Positions 5,400 through 6,753 of a DNA stretch of 6,753 nt are shown piece by piece (position 1 is the first letter of the stretch; every line of letters starts with the position of its first letter). A model generated the notes under the pieces. It was not told the DNA's origin. It saw only the letters and a program-made list of their open reading frames with translations, and searched no databases. Origin of the DNA: an uncultured Clostridia bacterium (GTDB taxonomy: Bacteria > Bacillota > Clostridia > TANB77 > CAG-508); assembly GCA_947623615.1 (NCBI GenBank), contig CANQHH010000067.1, positions 1-6,753 of the forward strand, in the 5' to 3' direction. A program made the translations under genes and the position numbers.

Positions 5400-5429
5400 A
5401 ATAATAAAAAGGTAGAAATCTACCTTTTT
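5400..5429 (-). terminator. Hairpin between prkC and rsgA
   Basis: Read on the minus strand, AAAAAGGTAG pairs with CTACCTTTTT (5429-5420 with 5415-5406) around a tight 4-nt loop, followed by ATTATTAAATT. It begins 5 nt after the prkC stop. The T-rich end suggests termination or partial attenuation before rsgA-rpe. Confidence 0.7.
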
Positions 5430-5434
5430 ATATT

Positions 5435-6753
5435 TTAGTCTATATTTAAAACTGTACTTGATGAATTTAAGTTTAATGTTTCTTCTCTTTCTTTAACATC
5501 ATCAACAAATACTTTGATTGTAATAGTTCCTCTTCCAGATACCAGTACATTTATATTTGCTGTATCTTTTCTATGTTCTTTCTTGTATACATCTTCTTCT
5601 TTTCCTTCAGATGTAACAGTTACTCTAACTTCAACATTTGGTTCTATTTCATTGCCTTCTTCATCTTGCTCTATTACTCCACCTGTAATTGATTTTAAGT
5701 TTATATTTACTGTACCTTTTTTAGCTTGTTCTATTTTGTTTACTGTTAATGTTACTTTACTTCCATCATTTACTTGTACACCTGTATCTATACTTTGTTT
5801 TAATACAACTCCATCATCTTTTGATGTATCTTCTTCATATACTACAGTTACATCAAATCCTATCTTTTTAAGTTTATCTTTAGCCTTTTTCTCTTTTTCA
5901 CCTATTACATATTCCATAGATATTTGCTTTGCACCTGTGCTAACATAAACTTTTACTGTATCTCCTAAATTTACTTCTTCACCCTCCTCTGGGCTTTGTC
6001 TTATTACATATCCAGATTCTACTTTATCACTATTTTCTTCTATTTTCTCTACATCTAATTCACTCTCTTTTAGTAGATTTTCTGCCTCTTCATATTCTAA
6101 TCCTGTTACTTTTGGAACTTCCTTAACATCAGTACCTTTACTTACAATTAATTTAACAGTTGAATTCTCTTTTATTTTGTAATTTTCCATAAATCCTGGA
6201 TCTTGTGAAATTATTTTTCCTTCTTCTACTTCTTTATCATATTGCTCATCTATTTCTAGTATAATTTTCTTTTCATCAGCTATTCTTTGTGCCTCATCTC
6301 GAGTTAGTTCTACAAAGTTTGGTAAATCAACATCCTTTTCCCTACCAATATTTAATATTCCCTGTGTTGCAAAAAATCCACCAACTGGAATTAGGATTAC
6401 TATAGCAATTATTAATAATACCTTTGCAGCTGGATGTTTTGAAAAATATGAGTTTTTTCCTTTCTTTTTGCCTTCTTTATTTCTGCTACTTGTATTATCT
6501 TCTTTTGCTATATCTTCTGAAACCGTATCTATCCTTTGAGTATATGCATTCATATCTATATTTTCATTTACAAAATCCCCATCAGGATTCTTTAATGCCA
6601 TTCCTAAATCTTTTAACATCTCTGTAGCACTCGAATATCTAAGATTTGTATCCTTTTGCATTGCCTTTAATATTATTTTATTTACTGCAAATGGTATTGA
6701 TGGATTCAATTTTATTGGCTCTATTGGTTTTTCTTGCATATGTTTTAATGCTA
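5435..6753 (-). CDS. prkC: PASTA-domain serine/threonine kinase PrkC, C-terminal part
   Basis: PrkC is a membrane Ser/Thr kinase whose outer PASTA repeats sense peptidoglycan fragments; in B. subtilis it helps spores germinate. The frame stays open to the window edge: codons before the Met at 6739 read ALKH, completing the usual ALKHxQEKP, so the kinase N-lobe and active site lie outside the window. Numbered from that Met, residues 1-50 end the kinase C-lobe (ILKAMQKDTNLRYSSA), 51-102 are a charged juxtamembrane linker with several Thr and Ser, and 106-128 form the membrane helix. Three PASTA repeats follow at about 136-202, 204-269 and 272-336, showing SQDPG, RQSPEEG and KQSIDTG. The last 95 residues form a beta-rich domain, perhaps Ig-like as in Bacillus PrkC. 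The third PASTA lacks the usual Pro in its QSP motif. The gene heads the rsgA-rpe cluster. Confidence 0.93.
   Translation of the reverse strand, partial: ALKHMQEKPIEPIKLNPSIPFAVNKIILKAMQKDTNLRYSSATEMLKDLGMALKNPDGDFVNENIDMNAYTQRIDTVSEDIAKEDNTSSRNKEGKKKGKNSYFSKHPAAKVLLIIAIVILIPVGGFFATQGILNIGREKDVDLPNFVELTRDEAQRIADEKKIILEIDEQYDKEVEEGKIISQDPGFMENYKIKENSTVKLIVSKGTDVKEVPKVTGLEYEEAENLLKESELDVEKIEENSDKVESGYVIRQSPEEGEEVNLGDTVKVYVSTGAKQISMEYVIGEKEKKAKDKLKKIGFDVTVVYEEDTSKDDGVVLKQSIDTGVQVNDGSKVTLTVNKIEQAKKGTVNINLKSITGGVIEQDEEGNEIEPNVEVRVTVTSEGKEEDVYKKEHRKDTANINVLVSGRGTITIKVFVDDVKEREETLNLNSSSTVLNID

Noticed and set aside
5514..5948. Plus-strand 144-codon frame inside prkC
   Set aside because: Ser/Thr/Phe-rich shadow of the PASTA region, opposite to a well supported kinase gene.

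Overview
The window comes from a low-GC, spore-forming member of the Firmicutes, most likely class Clostridia. The evidence is the strongly A/T-biased codon use, GGAGG-type Shine-Dalgarno sites, TTG starts, a 24-residue SpoVM peptide and a PASTA-type PrkC kinase. No phage, insertion sequence, CRISPR array, tRNA or rRNA gene was recognised. The region reads as core chromosome with a few small or divergent genes of interest.

Layout. Positions 1-904 (+) hold the 3' part of a magnesium-transporting P-type ATPase (MgtA type), split by a one-base frameshift near 274. A terminator follows, then rpmB (ribosomal protein L28, zinc-binding form, 1032-1229 +). A bidirectional terminator separates rpmB from a convergent minus-strand pair: spoVM (1300-1374) and, just upstream of it, an unrecognised 49-residue double-spanning membrane peptide (1392-1541). 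Divergent from these, on the plus strand, come nth (endonuclease III, 1686-2318), a 42-residue cysteine-rich peptide with a TTG start (2367-2495), and a membrane-anchored bactofilin-like protein (2555-3733). The last of these has its own consensus promoter with a large dyad over the -10 box. Terminators at 3744-3810 end this block. The rest is minus strand, read from right to left: prkC (3' part only, 5435-6753), rsgA (4472-5356) and rpe (3813-4478).

How it fits together. In Bacillus subtilis the order is prkC, rsgA, rpe, thiN, spoVM, with rpmB convergent. The window keeps prkC-rsgA-rpe in order, and spoVM facing rpmB, but thiN is absent between rpe and spoVM. Three plus-strand genes (nth, the Cys-rich peptide and the bactofilin-like protein) sit there instead. 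The functions linked are cell-wall and germination sensing (PrkC), 30S ribosome assembly (RsgA), the pentose phosphate pathway (Rpe), spore coat localisation (SpoVM) and translation (L28). The most interesting items are the two micro-genes at 1300-1541, the Cys-rich peptide whose ribosome-binding site lies in a hairpin, the dyad over the promoter at 2492-2542, and an apparent His-to-Asn change at a conserved GTPase position of RsgA.
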